DNA of 6,111 nt from an uncultured Clostridia bacterium (GTDB lineage Bacteria; Bacillota_A; Clostridia; TANB77; CAG-508), in the NCBI GenBank assembly GCA_949747745.1, contig CATKFT010000095.1, positions 1 through 6,111 of the forward strand, in the 5' to 3' direction. Shown one piece after another: positions 5,974-6,111 of the stretch. Made by a program: the position numbers and the translations under genes. How positions within the stretch are numbered: the first letter of the stretch is position 1; every line of letters starts with the position of its first letter. The notes under the pieces were generated by a model. That model had not been told where the DNA came from. It was given only the letters and a program-made list of their open reading frames with translations, and did not search any database.

Positions 5974-6111
5974 TTAACTCCTCCAACCTTTTACTACTAT
6001 TGCAAATATTAATGGTAATACTTGACATATTACAAGAATAGTAACAAAACTTATAATAAGAAAAAGACCTCTATCATGTACATCTAATTTTCTTATACCT
6101 ATTACATATTG
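5974..6111 (-). CDS. C-terminal end of an unrecognised membrane protein (enters from outside the window)
   Basis: The last 45 codons of a gene whose start lies beyond the window, ending at TAA 5976–5974, three nt before the ATPase ATG. The visible tail begins QYVIGIRKLDVHDRG, then one strongly hydrophobic segment of about 25 residues (LFLIISFVTILVICQVLPLI and on), and ends VVKGWRS. The ribosome binding site of the ATPase gene overlaps its last codons, so the two are very probably co-transcribed. The tail is too short and generic to assign a family. Confidence 0.75.
   Translation of the reverse strand, partial: QYVIGIRKLDVHDRGLFLIISFVTILVICQVLPLIFAIVVKGWRS

Overview
This is a compact, very AT-rich stretch of a low-GC Gram-positive chromosome, most likely an anaerobic member of Clostridia or a related Firmicutes lineage. 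The evidence is the ireB–ruvX–yrzB (DUF1292) cluster, the rimP–nusA pair, strong AGGAGG-type ribosome binding sites, TTG and GTG starts, and a strong preference for A/T-ending codons. Every gene is on the minus strand, so it reads from high to low coordinates.

Layout in transcription order: the tail of an unrecognised membrane protein (6111–5974); a long CpaE/TadZ-like gene with a pseudo-receiver domain, two AT-hooks, an acidic linker and a MinD-like ATPase with an unusual P-loop (5970–3624); a one-helix membrane protein with GAF-like and degenerate GGDEF-like domains (3587–2496); ireB (2482–2228); ruvX (2226–1794); yrzB/DUF1292 (1684–1376); a promoter and leader hairpin; rimP (1232–773); and the first 214 codons of nusA (644–1, running off the window). 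The first five are tightly packed (gaps of 1 to 36 nt) and look like one transcription unit. rimP–nusA has its own promoter region.

The striking feature is a recoding pattern. Three genes (rimP, ruvX and the ATPase) are each broken by apparent single-base insertions, six sites in all. At every one an in-frame CGG is followed by loss of the frame, and dropping the C, so that CGGN is read as GGN (glycine), restores a full-length protein. In rimP and ruvX the restored residue is a conserved glycine. A hand scan of the coding strand found nine CGG trinucleotides inside genes: six lie in frame and all six are frameshift sites; three lie out of frame and the frame there is undisturbed. No in-frame CGG is used as an ordinary arginine codon, while AGA, AGG, CGT and CGA are. 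This suggests that CGG is unassigned or hungry in this organism and that the ribosome makes a +1 shift (or reads a quadruplet) there. Two shifts are nine bases apart in the ATPase gene, and the second CGG comes into frame only after the first shift. The main competing explanations are a systematic sequencing or assembly artefact, or gene decay. Raw reads and peptides would decide.

The ATPase gene also has one in-frame TAA at codon 13 that the CGG rule does not explain. As for function, rimP, nusA and ruvX are housekeeping genes for ribosome maturation, transcription elongation and DNA or rRNA processing. IreB is a small regulator tied to the PASTA kinase pathway. The ATPase and GGDEF-like pair looks like a membrane or nucleoid-associated positioning or signalling module of unknown role.
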